From: Asterochloris sp. CNOR1
Taxonomy: Eukaryota; Chlorophyta; Trebouxiophyceae; Trebouxiales; Trebouxiaceae
Direction: 5' to 3'
Assembly (NCBI GenBank): GCA_963969365.1
Contig: OZ017762.1
Location: forward strand, 1,612,001 to 1,676,000
Length of the DNA stretch: 64,000 nucleotides
Position 1 is the stretch's first letter, and the number at the start of each line of letters is the position of its first letter. Positions 11,153 through 29,967 of the stretch are shown here, piece after piece. The notes under the pieces were generated by a model. The model was given only the letters and a program-made list of their open reading frames with translations, was not told the DNA's origin and searched no databases. The position numbers and the translations under genes were made by a program.

Positions 11153-13113
11153 CTGCAGAACAGGTAGACACTGGCTGCAGCATGGAACCGCTGCAGGTGA
11201 GCGCTCCTGCAGACCAGGCAGACAATGGCTGCAGCAGTCTAAAATGCGACATCTGTGGAAGAGCTGAGAATTGACTACAGCACCGTCAGGTGCCTCCAGC
11301 GCTGCTGCCCAGGCAACTACAGGAGAGGGATCACACAAGCTGCCAGCAACACCAGCTATCTGTGTGGCCCATCTGACGCTCTTGGGCACTTGCCTGCACA
11401 GAGACCAGTGCAGGTTTGCAGACTTCATGCATGTCAGTCACGTAAGAAGTTGGGGTGCTCGGCTTTTGCTGCCGGGGCTGCACAAGAGTCTTTGCCGACT
11501 GATCCATGGTTGTGCTGGCGGCCAACATGGTTGTGCTGGCGGCCAAAGCTTCCAGTCCTTACAAGGCCCCTGGTCAGATGAGGCTTGCAGCAGCTAGCTA
11601 GGACAGCAGCAGACTCACAAACAAGAGACCATGGCTGTACACACTTCTGATAATTGAGCAAGAGGCATGACGGCATTCCTGACGTAGGAGCATGACTTGA
11701 ACCCCACGGAGGCCAGCACATGAAAGCCTGCAGCAGGAGATCTGAAGGGGCTTTGGGTGCACCCAGTGCACCTTCCCAAAGAGGATTACTGTCTCAATCA
11801 AAAGCAGCCGTCAGCAGAACACTCTGGAGGAACGTGAGAGACAGTCCTGAACCAATCTCACAGGTGAGCCCATACTTGGCTTCTCAAGCAGGCCCTCACC
11901 AGGACGCTCTGCAGGTCCTGAGGCTGCTGTCTGCCCGCCAGAAAGCCCAGCTGCAGTGCTATCATTACCAGAAACGCCAAGGCTGTGTCCTGCACCGTCA
12001 CAGGGTTCTGTCGCAGAGGGATGGGCGGCGCCTGCATGACGGCCATCTGCTGCTGGCCCCAAGTTCTGGCCTCAGGTGCTGATTTGGCCTCGGCCTGCAG
12101 CAAGTGAAAGTTTGTTGTGCAGAGGGAACAAGCCCTGTTGCAATGCGATGTGTTCAATGCATCTCGAGACTGTGGGCAAGATCGCTGAAGGGAAGGGGGG
12201 GCCAGCAGGAGATTCATGCCTGCAGAATGACAGCTTGGCAGGTCAGCAATTGCCTGTCTGCCACCAAACAGCCAGTCTACAGATCACTACACAGCTCAAG
12301 GTCAGGTAAATGCTGCCCATAGGCCATGTGGCTTCAGGTGACAGAATGCGCTGATAGAACAGGTGAAGAGCGTGGCTGACCTCTACATCCAGATCAGCAA
12401 GAGCAGCTGGCTGCTGCAGCAGCTCCTCTTGCTGTGGGTTTTCCTCAACAGTCTGGGATGTGCCATCCTTAACAGCCTCGCCTCTGCTTGGATGCCCCTG
12501 CAGCTGGCTGCACCCCCTAGATTTTGGGCGCTGCCTGCATGAGTTGCTGCTCAGCCAGCATCTGCAATGTGGCAGAGCCTGCATGCTGACACCCTCAGGC
12601 CTATGCAGCTGCAATGCAAATCAGGTCTCATGCAGACTGAGGGTGAGAGGCCTGCAGATTGTCCCTAGAAAGCAAGTATACAGGAACAGAAAAATTGGAT
12701 CTGCAAGGGCACTGACACTGCAGTGCAGCAACCATGCAAACGCAGGCATTCATGCGGGCAAGGCCATGCATGCACTCACAGAGCCGGACTCAGCGAACTC
12801 TTAGCTCATCCCATGCTGCTCTCCCGTGCCTGTCTGGCAGGCGCAGAGTACCGCAGCCGGCTAGGACAATTGTCCACACACCAGGCAGGCAGCATCACCA
12901 GGTGTGAGGGCTGCACCGTTCTGCAACAAGCCATGTCAGCCCTGCTGCTGACGCTTGCCCCCAGGCAGGCATTGACTGCCTCATCTGCGTGCAGCAGATA
13001 GAGTATGCATTCTGCTCACGGCAGCTGGATGTTTTCAAAAAAAATTGGCTGTCCTCTGTGAGACTCAGCCCTCCTGCCTTGTGTAGTCCCTGCATCGCCA
13101 GGCTGCAGCAAGT

Positions 13114-15771
13114 ATGGAGCGCAGGCTGAAGTGGTCCTTGAGGCCACTGGTGTGCCCATGTTCCTTGCAGCACTTCAGGCACCTGCAGCTCAGCAAGGTG
13201 ACAGCACGTCATCCTGCTGCAGATGGTACGGGCTGGAGAGGGCCAGCGACAAGGGCAGGGAGCGCCCAGCATCACAAAGAAAAGGGATTTTGGTCCTCCA
13301 AAGCTGCCCCCAATCAGCGACAAGGTGAGCGCAACCATCCCTCACTGGCCAGGCACTCCAGCACTGTCAGGGTGTCCAAACCAGGCGAGGCCCTAGCATC
13401 ATGGCAGTGTACTTCAGTCCTTTAAAAGCGCCTTCGATCTGTAAGGGCTGCAGCCTCGGCCTGGCCAGGCGCTGCCGCACTGTTGAAACATGCAGAAGCT
13501 GCTAGCTCATGAAACAGACACTGCATTTTTCCTTTGCTGGTCTCAGTAGCAACAAGGTGAGGGCTGCAGCCCCTGGTGGGCATGGCACTGCTGCGCTGTC
13601 AGGATCGCCGGAACATGCTGGCCTCCAGCATCACAACACACAGGTGTTACGGTCCTCTATTGCTGCCCCCATCATTGACCAGAATAGTGCCTAAGTCTCT
13701 GTTTGGCCAGGCACTACTGCGCAATGATGATGAGGCAAAGGGGGTGAGCGCAAGGGCTGTTCATACAGGCATTTTGCAGAGTCAAGACAGCCCCAACTGC
13801 TGGCCATGCATTGCCAGAGCCCTCAGCCAGCGCCTCCCGACACAGTCATGAACTGCTCTGCTACCAGCCTCATCACATGGGCCGTTCCCGCCAAGGTCTG
13901 CTTGGGCAACAGCCTCGGCTTTTCCTGCTCAAGAGGTGTGCTGGATAGTCGCTAACAATGATGTGGCTGCTGTGCAGGGTGGGGGTGGTGGAGGAGGCGG
14001 GTGGAGTCGAGGTGGGTGTCAAAACAGCCTGTGCTATTGCCTGCTTGTGAGGCGCCAGCTGTCATGCTGCCTCTGCCAGTGCTTTGCGGGGTGCCAGCCC
14101 AACGATGTCTGCTCGCTTTGGCAAGCACAGCACAAAGTGTCAGATGAGAAGCGTTGCTTTCTCATGGACAGCATTTGGCAGTACCAGGCAGGAAGATCCT
14201 GTCTGTCTGTTGGGGTAGCAGCCAGTAAAGTGCTGTATTGCCAGTGGCTTTGCCTGCCTGCTGTTGCGAAGCACTCTTGAGCTGTTGTGCCGACTTTGCA
14301 CTGCATGAGCTGCCCTTGTGAGTTGATGCACCTTTACACCTGCTGTGCCCTGCAGGAGCCATCATCAGGAATCTGGGGCTGAATGTCCTGGCCTTTGGCA
14401 TCTACATGATGATAGACCATGGAGGCGATGGCGGTGGTGGCGGTGGTGGGGGCGGTGGGGGCGGAGGTAAAACTGCTGCACTAGTGTGAGCAGCATTTGG
14501 GCGCTTGCTGCTGGCCCTTAGCACCTTCAGCAGCAGCAGTGGCCTTGGCAAGTGGCAGCGCTGTTTGAGCCCTGCCTGCCTGTCCTTGGCAAGCTGGAGC
14601 AGCAGCAGCAGCAGGCTCTCGGAAGGGGGCGCAAAGCTGGCTGCCTCCCCTGCAAAGTCGACAGTGGTGCCTTTTGGCCCATCAGCAGCAGAGGATCTGG
14701 AGGCTGCTGACAGAGCGCAACCTCTGCGCAGCTGCTGCCTGACTTTGGAGTGCACGTTGGAGCCACAGCAGTGGCCCATGAGAGAGGAGCCAAGAAGGGC
14801 TTTTGTCCCTTTATGAGCAGCTTTGCCTCATTGCCGGCGTTGTATCGCAAAGAAGAAGTTGAAACACTGCCTGCAGTTGCAGCAAGACCTCTGCGTGCTG
14901 GGTGTGGCAGCCGCCTCGCAGCATCCTGTTGTGTGGCTGATTGCTGCCTGGATGTGCAGCGCCAGTCCTCCTGAAGAGTGGTGCTTGCTGAGCATGGGAT
15001 GACTGTGCCAGCTTGGTGGCAGTTGTGCTACAAAAGCACCCCTCACTGCCCCTTGCTGATACGATTTAACTGCCTACATCTAGGTGGGGCTGGATGCAGC
15101 AATGGTGGGGCCTGCTTCTAGTTGCCAGCTCCCCTAGAGTGCTTTGCCCACAACCTGTTCCCAATGGCTAGGGCATTCCTTGTGGCGGCTGTGCGCATGT
15201 TGCAGTCTGGCGTGTAGGCAGCATCCGTCAAGTCCCATTGCTGACGCACTCTGCTTGCGGCAGGTGGGGGAGGGGGAGGTGGCGATGGAGGTGGCGGCGG
15301 TGGCGATGGCAACCGTCCAGATCGGCCCCCAGGGGACGATAAATATGCAAAGGACATGGATGTGAGTCACAGAGGTTGTGCCTGCAAGCATCATGTGTAC
15401 ATGGAGGCTACATGTGCTATAAGGTCAGGTTGCACCAGCCCTAGCAACATCATGGGTTTGGAGCAACTGCCTGTTCAGCCTGCATGCGGTTCCACCAGTG
15501 ATGTTGGGTGCATGGCGTGCAACAAGCCTAGCTCAATGCACAGCATGCCTGGCAGCGTGGTGCGTTAGCACCACTCAGGTGGTGGAAGGAGGTAAGGACA
15601 CTGCTGTGGCCCCACTCATGCTAAAACCTCTGCAGCTGGCACCCCACAATATCTCTCTGAATCTGACATCGATATCTGTCTGAAATGCAGAGTGATGATG
15701 AGGAGGAGGAGTCCTCCAAGCAGCGGCAGAAAAAAAAGTCCAAGAAATCGAATAGGGTCAACTTGCAATAG
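13114..15771 (+). CDS. Small glycine-rich single-pass membrane protein, probably organelle-targeted
   Basis: Four exons join in phase: 13114-13324, 14356-14466, 15264-15361 and 15691-15771, giving 166 residues. The N-terminus (MERRLKWSLRPLVCPCSLQ) is basic with few acidic residues, like a plastid or mitochondrial transit peptide. About residues 70-90 form a hydrophobic segment (NLGLNVLAFGIYMM), followed by a run of glycines that crosses the exon 2/3 junction, then NRPDRPPGDDKYAKD, an acidic patch (SDDEEEESS) and a lysine-rich tail ending NRVNLQ. No catalytic motif is visible and I do not recognise the family. The start is chosen because it opens the frame that joins to the hydrophobic exon. 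The large intron 13325-14355 contains another glycine-codon-rich stretch at about 13977-14010 that looks like a copy of the exon 3 start. Confidence 0.6.
13975..14015 (+). repeat. Intronic G-rich stretch resembling the Gly exon start
   Basis: The string gcagggtgggggtggtggag resembles the true exon start at 15258-15290 (gcggcaggtgggggaggggg). It lies in the first intron and is followed by out-of-frame sequence. Simple G-rich composition could also explain the likeness. Confidence 0.45.
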
Positions 15772-16018
15772 GCCGCAGGCTGTCAGGCAGTGAGAAGGTC
15801 GAGCTGCCTCAGATGTTTAGCTTGAACACAGTTGACATGCTACAAAGCAGCTCGTCCTTGCTATCAGCCTCCCAACCTGCTCCTGTCTGACTGGTGTTGA
15901 TCACCACACCCCCTTGAATGCATGCTCAAGTGACTTGCTTGAAGGACGTAAGGAATATGCAAATGAATAACAGGCTGAAGCAGCAGCAATGAAATATTGC
16001 AAGACTCCAATCCAGATA

Positions 16019-18451
16019 TCACTGTTTGGTGGTGCCAAAGCCACCGAACCCCATCATGGCTGCCATTTCAGGATTCATTTCCTCCTCTTCATCCTCACTT
16101 TCTGCTGCCTGCAGCACACCTTGCATGGCTTTCATGCTAGAATGTTGACCAAGGCGCTTGACACCACACAGCAATGGTCTGCAGCCACCTGGCAGTATCT
16201 CTGCATGAAATGCCTCCAGGTCACACACGCTGACCTTGAGGGCCTTCTGCTGGAGCTTTCTCTGCCGCCTAGATTCCTCTTCTCGCTTTGCTTCTTCGAC
16301 TTTGTGCTCCCAACCTGCAGGCACAAATGGACTCAACCCTCCCCATGGAGAACCAGACAACACTGCAAGCCAGGCTGAGGGCCAAGCATGTGAACCTTCC
16401 AGAGGCCATGCACCAACAGCCAAGCCTTTGCAAGCCTGGTCAGGGCAGAAGTTCTGATTCAGACCACCATTCTGTTGCTGCCTATGCAGACAGACAAAGC
16501 TGGCAAGGAACCTCCAGCACATGCAGGCAGTGCAGTCCATGCACGCAACCCACAGCCAGCCTGCCCCACGCCCAGCTGCATGCAGACGAAAGCCCTGGCC
16601 TTTTGTATGTCCCAACCATGCTGGGGGTGAGTGCTCAGGGCAGGCAAGTTGCATGTTATCAGCATCAGCAACAATGTCCATGTCTAGCACATGCTTCACC
16701 CCCTCACATGAGCCACATTCAAATGAACCACTGCACGCGCTCACCAACAACCCTTGCAGGCATCTCGGTCAGCCAGGCCACAAACCCCAAACCACTTATG
16801 AAGTCACACACCGTCTGCGACGCTGTCCATCTCTGGTGCCTGCTCCCTGCCCTCCTTCAGCTTCTCCAGACGCGTGCGCACATCATCTACTGTGCTCTTC
16901 TCCACGCGCATGCTCATACCCAGCGCTCTGTTGTGGTACTTGCCATTAATGTGGTCCAGGTAGGAGGCAGAGTCCCGCAGGATGCAGTCGCACACATTGC
17001 AGAAGTAGCCGGCCTGCAAACAGCTTGTCATTTCTTGTCATCTTTGTCTAATTCAGGAAAAAGGCCTATAATTGCAGGATGCAGTAGCAGTTGATGCAAG
17101 CAGCCGGCCTGCAGACAGGAGGCGTCCACGGCAGAACAGATCACAAATTGTTTGGATTGGCATTTCAGAGCGACAATGGTATGGGTAGTGCCAGTGACCA
17201 TCTGCATCTTTCCTGGTCTCCTACTCAAGGGGGGGGCATTCTTGCAGCGAATGGAAACGGAGATTTTGAGTCTCACCTGCTGGTTGATGGGGGTGGTGTT
17301 GGTGACCACCTGCGTCTTTCCCAGCCTCGCCTTCAGGTCCAGAGTGTAATTGCGCTGCTGCAGCTTTGAGCGCTCCACAATGAGTCCCTGATGGAGAGGA
17401 TCTCGCTCTGCAGAAGGGCAACAGTCATAGTCAACATCTGGACACCATGCAGCAGCCAGCCTGCGGCTGAAGCTCACAACACTCCCCAGCCAGGCCCTTG
17501 TGCCCAAGGATCTGCTCTGCAGCAGTGCGGACATATGTCTGGCAGTGCTGCACCTTGGAGGCGTTTGCGGGGGACCTGGTGCAGGGGGCTGCACAGTGTA
17601 GCAGGGCAGGCAAAGTGTTTTCTGTGCTGCATCTTGGTGATATCCGTAAGCAGGCTTTGTGCAGCAACCCCTGTGTTGTCAGTCAGGGGATTGCCAGGGC
17701 TGCAGCATGCACCTCTCCACAAATTCGCCACAGTGCAAGGGATTGCGCTTTGCAGCAGGACTCGAGTGCCATCCCTGCAAGTCATCCAGCCAGCTGGTGT
17801 TGGCGCACTGGAAGGTCTGCAAGGAGCCTCTTGGCATGTGCCTCAGCAGCCAGGTGGCTGTCAAAGCTCAGTGGAGTCCAGGGTGGGCTGTTCCTGCGTG
17901 GCCTGAAGCCTGTTGCAGACTGGGCATGCCAGGCCAATGTGCCGGCATGCTTTATGACACTGTGCAGCCAGGCCATTAGGAGCATAGCAGTCATCCCTTT
18001 TTGCTGCGCGAGTGGTCATGTACAGCACAGCAGGCAACTGTAGCATGCCTGCCCTTCCCCCAAGGCAGTGTGATGCCAAAGATCAACACATACCTAGACG
18101 TCTCCGTTTCTTGGCATCGAGTGCGCTCTCCTCAACGCGCTTCTCCTGCGGGTCAGAAGGCCACCTGCTCAGTGGAAGCAAGGGGAGACCCATGCCGCAG
18201 GCAATTTAGCTGTATCTGCAGATGCTATTGTGTGTGCGACGTGAGCAGAGGGGGACCCCATACTGCGTCAGCTGGGTTACGGAGCCATTTGTGAAGCTGC
18301 AACGGCCCTTGCATGTCGTGTAATTGCCTAACATGGTGCCCACCTCAGCCTCCCGTGTGGCAGCCTTGTCAGCAAACTCATCCACATCCCATGTCCGTCT
18401 GTTGGTATTGTCCACCCCAGCTGCCTTCCGCTTTGCCAACTCCTTGGGCAT
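16019..18451 (-). CDS. ZMAT2: SNU23/ZMAT2, U4/U6.U5 tri-snRNP zinc-finger protein
   Basis: Six exons join in phase on the minus strand: 18344-18451, 18094-18145, 17277-17407, 16812-17013, 16235-16314 and 16019-16108. The product is a core component of the spliceosomal B complex. The N-terminus has DNTNRRTWDVDEFADKA, like the family's conserved opening. The third exon ends RLGKTQVVTNTTPINQQ. The fourth carries the matrin-type C2H2 finger FCNVCDCILRDSASYLDHIN then GKYHNRALGMSMRVEKST, with both Cys and both His present. Lysine-rich helix KVEEAKREEESRRQRKL follows, and the protein ends MAAMMGFGGFGTTKQ, the family's typical tail. Length (about 220 residues) is normal. The Met at 18451 is the most likely start, although a short upstream exon cannot be excluded. 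Confidence 0.9.
17155..17225 (-). repeat. Decayed copy of the ZMAT2 exon 3 end
   Basis: Minus-strand translation gives PGKMQMVTGTTHTI. It mirrors LGKTQVVTNTTPI at the end of the true exon (17277-17407), about 105 bases away on the downstream side. It lies inside the intron and is not needed for the reading frame. Confidence 0.8.
17500..17770 (-). repeat. Decayed copies of the ZMAT2 exon 3 start
   Basis: Minus-strand translation near 17700-17765 gives KRNPLHCGEFVERCMLQ, clearly like ERDPLHQGLIVERSKLQQ at the true exon start. Further pieces with ggatctgctctgcagcag (plus strand) occur near 17505 and ggattgccagggctgcagca near 17680. They are upstream of the true exon in the sense direction. Confidence 0.75.
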
Positions 18452-20006
18452 GATGCCTTTGCTGCTGGGATCGTTACCCAAACAACAGTCCTGTGAGCAA
18501 CGACCTCTCCTGAGTCTATGCCTGAGAGGACATTCGAGTACGATGTAAGGAGTTTTCACATCAGCAACCGTGGGGCCTGCAGGTGGACTTTGCCGCTCTG
18601 TTGTGCACAGCTGACTGTTCACAGTGAGATGTAACCAGTAAGTCATTTCTGCAGCCATGAGATGCTGAACCGTGGTGGGGTGGGCAGGTGGCCTCATGCA
18701 AGTGCATCTGCCTCATGCACTGTGTGCAGCTCTCTGGCACCTGGTTGCCCTGCAGGCTGCAAGTAAGCGTGCTGGTTGGCTTTACCTTGCCGCTGGCTTG
18801 ATTGCCACACTGGCCTGGTGCAGGACTCTGAAGCAAGCAATTGCCAAGCAGGCCACAGTATTCAAACCGCCCTTTAGAGCTGCTGCACTCTCTTGCACCT
18901 GACAAAACAAGAGACCAATCCTCATGTGCCTCATGCAGGGTGGCATGCTTCCCAGCCCATTCTGGTTACAATGTGAGCCTGTGCTATGCAGGACACTGAT
19001 CCCTGCTTCCGTGCATGATGGAGAGCTGCCAAACTTGTGAAATCTGCTGAACAAGCGCAACCTGTACATCCAGGACAAGGAGGCTCTGGTGCCAGTCGTG
19101 CTCCGGTGTCGCATCACCTCGCTGCTCCTCCTAGATGCAATTGTCATACGTCTGTATCCCTCCTGCAATGCTGCTGAGGACAAGCAAAAAGTCGATCGCG
19201 TGGTGATTGCATTGGCTTACAATGTCACAAGCCCGCCCAATCAATAGAGGGGCTGCACGTTTTGGGGAAGGCCTGCCAACATCTTGAGCTATACTGCACC
19301 TCATTGGGCAGAGACCCATCGTGCAGCTCATGTTGCAGGATGGGGCCCCTCCTGATGAGTTCCCCAGACAGCAATGCTGAAGTTTGAGTGGCGTTCACTC
19401 AGAGGACGTAGCAATCCCATGCATGTCTTGCTTGCTGTCAAACGCTGTCACATGAAGCATGCACCTCAGCACCCCCACTAGAAGTCTCTGCATGCTTTTC
19501 AGAGAGAACAGATGTACTCCAAGATAGCCTTGTTCTCTGCCTTGTGCTGCGACCTCCCCTTTGTTGCCTTCGCCATGGCCAACAGTACATCTCTGGAGCC
19601 CTGCGGAGGTCTGTGGCAATCAGAAGAGGTCAGCTCCCTCATGACTGCTTGCCAGTGGTCATTTGGGGCCCATCAACATACTCAAGGGCCTTGTTGCGCA
19701 GCGCGCATATGCTGCCGCTGTATGCGCACAATGGTGTTCAGTTGACAACTAGTTGTCAGTACTGGTGCACTGACAGAAAGCTCAACCTGCAGAGCGCTGG
19801 TAAGTGCACAGTTGGCATTCTGTCACTCTGAAGCTGCTGGATGCTGGGACAACCTCCTGTGATACATGACCTCAGCTCCTGCTAGGATGATCAGAGCAAC
19901 CTGTCATTAACACAGAAAATTGTTGCTGAGATTACAGGTGCAAAATCGTTACCATGGAAAATCAGAATCACAAAAGGTCAACAGCAGCCTGCTGAGCGGC
20001 CAGCTA
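18452..20006. other. Unresolved interval between ZMAT2 and the methyltransferase gene
   Basis: No convincing gene found. Coding-looking fragments occur on both strands: plus strand 19040-19240 (NKRNLYIQDKEALVPVVLRC), and minus strand about 19510-19600 (GSRDVLLAMAKATKGRSQ) and 19690-19745. They lie in different frames with stops between and do not join. A decayed gene or mobile element, or exons of a gene I fail to parse, are the options. Confidence 0.3.
19932..19936 (-). terminator. Putative UGUAA polyadenylation signal
   Basis: Plus-strand ttaca (TGTAA in sense) lies 71 bases past the stop of the methyltransferase-like gene. UGUAA is the usual green-algal poly(A) signal; the motif is short, so chance is possible. 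Confidence 0.45.
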
Positions 20007-21586
20007 CTAAGGCAGACCAGGGACATGGGACTGATAAGCAACATACTCATTCTGAAATCTTTGGATGAGCTGTTTCTCCTCTTCACGGGCCTGTAGCGTG
20101 TACACCAAGAACATCCTGCAGATGCCACACACTGGTCAGAGGCTGTGCTTCTGAGGGCTGCAGGCACAACTCAACCTACCCAATGACCAGTAAGCCCATG
20201 GGCACTCCAGTTTTACAAATGGGGCATGTGGCCCCAATCATGATGACCTCACTGATGTACATGGGGTGCCTGAATTCAGCCAGCACAAGGGAGAGCCTTT
20301 GAGTACATGTTGATATGAATTGAGCTGCAAGCGCTGCTGTGGGGCTCAGTCGCTCCACTGGGGGCCAGGCCTCTTCCAGCACAAGTGTCATCCGGCAAGG
20401 TGCTCTTAGGGCATGTGGCGCATGGCCGCCACTCACCTGTGGATAGCATACGGACCCTGGGTGACAAGATGCTTGACTGGCTCCTTGTCCATATTTCTCA
20501 GGGCCTGCATGGGATCCTCTCCGTGATCAGGCAGATGCATTTATGCACAGCACTTGCTGGGCCAGCATGTTGCACTGTAGCGCTCCTTGTTGCAGGCTGC
20601 AAGATGCAGCACAAATTGCTGTGCTCTGCAAAGCTGGCCACGCAGCAACACATACAACCTCTGCATCACTCACCATGTCAGACCATCTGTAGACAGCCGC
20701 AGCTGCAAGAGCCGTGCACCATGCGGCGGTCTGGACTACAGGGTGGGCAATGTATGGCAGGGTCTCTGGTTTGCTGAGATACCAGTAGAAGCCTGCAGGT
20801 AGGGAACGACAGGTTGCAGCGCATCTGGCCCCTTTCAAGCAAGGTGAAGGTGCTGTCTGAAAGGAAGTGCCCAGCTCACCTGATAACATCATCAGTCGCC
20901 AGCAAAATCTGAGCAAGCGTCCAAGGCTTTGGACGTGAGCTGATGGAAAACGACAAAATGTCACCATGTACAGGCACATCAGCAGCCATCCATTCAAGGG
21001 TGTCTCTGCAGCACGCAGTGAAAGCTGCAATGGCAGTGAGTTGCGATGAGGAGCTGCTAAGCTTAGAGACGCCTCAGCACTGCTCACCTTGCAGTGGCAG
21101 AAGACCTGCAGCCTGAAAGACGGCAGGCCCAGATGCTTTATCTGCACCAACGACAGAGACGAGGACATGTTTGACCAGCCCGCCCAGGGCCTTCCCAACA
21201 AATTTCACTATGTCACAGATGCATGCAAAAAATAATGCCTGCAATATGAGGGCGAATGTGTCGTAAGCTTATCTCATGCAGACAGCTGCAAGATGATGGT
21301 TGGACTCCCATTTCAGATGGCAGCATGCAGTCACGACCGAATGGCTGAGCTGCTCAGCACAAGTGGTCACCTGCTGCAACCAGAACAGCAAATTGTGCGT
21401 GTCCCCTGATGCTTGCATCCCTGATGTTGCCCCTCTGTCTGCTTGGATCGCAGCTGGAGCCATGTGCCTCCTGCCTTGGTCATTGATGTCTGTGCCTAGA
21501 GCCTCCTCTGGGAAGGGGTCTGGATCCTCAAAATCTCCTGTGCCTACAGCTGTCCTGCCGGCCTTCAGCCTGACGAGCTTCTGCAT
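20007..21586 (-). CDS. Isoprenylcysteine carboxyl methyltransferase-like membrane protein
   Basis: Seven exons join in phase: 21371-21586, 21088-21238, 20880-21003, 20674-20824, 20437-20504, 20180-20269 and 20007-20115. The C-terminal half has the hallmarks of the ICMT/phospholipid-methyltransferase membrane family: LVTQGPYAIHRHPMYISEV (cofactor-binding GPY-RHPxY region) and, after a hydrophobic span GVPMGLLVIGMFLVYTLQ, the conserved AREEEKQLIQRFQNEYVAY ending HVPGLP. Upstream hydrophobic stretches (PVVQTAAWCTALAAAAVY) fit membrane helices. The N-terminal 70 residues are less hydrophobic and could be a targeting extension. The family methylates prenylated cysteine or small lipids using S-adenosylmethionine; the substrate here is unknown. 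Junctions of exons 3 and 4 are the least certain. It is divergent from RIOK2 across 248 bases. Confidence 0.7.
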
Positions 21587-21834
21587 CCTGACAGGTGCAT
21601 GGTAGGCTCCAAGAATTGCGCTCCGTAGACATCTAGGCTGCCAGCAGGAGTGATCACTAAAGAGGACATTCTGCATGGCGTGGTGGAGCAGCACCAAGGC
21701 TGCATGAACTGGCAGAGCGTTTGACTTTGGACTCTAAAAGTAACCACCGTGACCTAAATGAAGCCGCTTGTGCAACAGATCTGGCTGGGGTCTGGCTTGA
21801 ACTTTTTTTAGAGGTCTGACACAACCCAGGCGGC
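21587..21834. promoter_or_regulatory. Short divergent intergenic region, shared promoter candidate
   Basis: Only 248 bases separate the predicted start codons of the methyltransferase-like gene (minus) and RIOK2 (plus). Both promoters and 5' UTRs must fit here unless an upstream methyltransferase exon exists. I see no clear TATA box; a tttttttag stretch lies near 21803. Confidence 0.4.
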
Positions 21835-29496
<7,662 letters not shown>

Positions 29497-29818
29497 AGTC
29501 GCTATCTAGGAAGATATCCGGTGCATCACATGCACTTATGTTTGAGAACTCGGGACAGCCTCATGTGAACTCATGTGTGGTGTCATGAGGCCTCATCCCA
29601 TTCCAGAGGCTCTTGCAACACAGCAGGTGGTTTTCAAAGGCAAAGTTCTGGTGGCTCAGTGTACCTGCAAGCTGTCTGCCACCACAGAGAGGGCAGGCAG
29701 CATCTTTGGAACCCACAGGCTCATTTTGGCAGGAAACCACAGAGCAGCTGCCCCCAGGAAGCAGTCTCCTAGCTTCAGCAACCTGGGAACCTGGATGCTA
29801 CAGGACCCAGTTTGAGTG

Positions 29819-29823
29819 TGTAA
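29819..29823 (+). terminator. Putative UGUAA polyadenylation signal of RIOK2
   Basis: TGTAA lies 323 bases after the RIOK2 stop and before the next predicted start at 29968, a plausible 3' UTR length for green algae. Confidence 0.5.
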
Positions 29824-29967
29824 TGAGCTGCCTTATCTTGACTCATCAGCTTCTCAGGAGGCTTCTGACACAGGAGCCCTGGCAGCAGCAGAGGAGGACA
29901 AGGGGAAACTTTGACAGTCACAGCTGCACTGACATCTGCCTTCCCATTGTATCCTCAAACCAGGACC

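Noticed and set aside
14402-14779. Minus-strand ORF with a long proline run
   Set aside because: It is the antisense of the glycine-codon run of the plus-strand gene; the plus-strand exon has matching splice sites and phase.
15118-15394. Second minus-strand proline-rich ORF
   Set aside because: Same reason: antisense of the glycine-rich exon 15264-15361.
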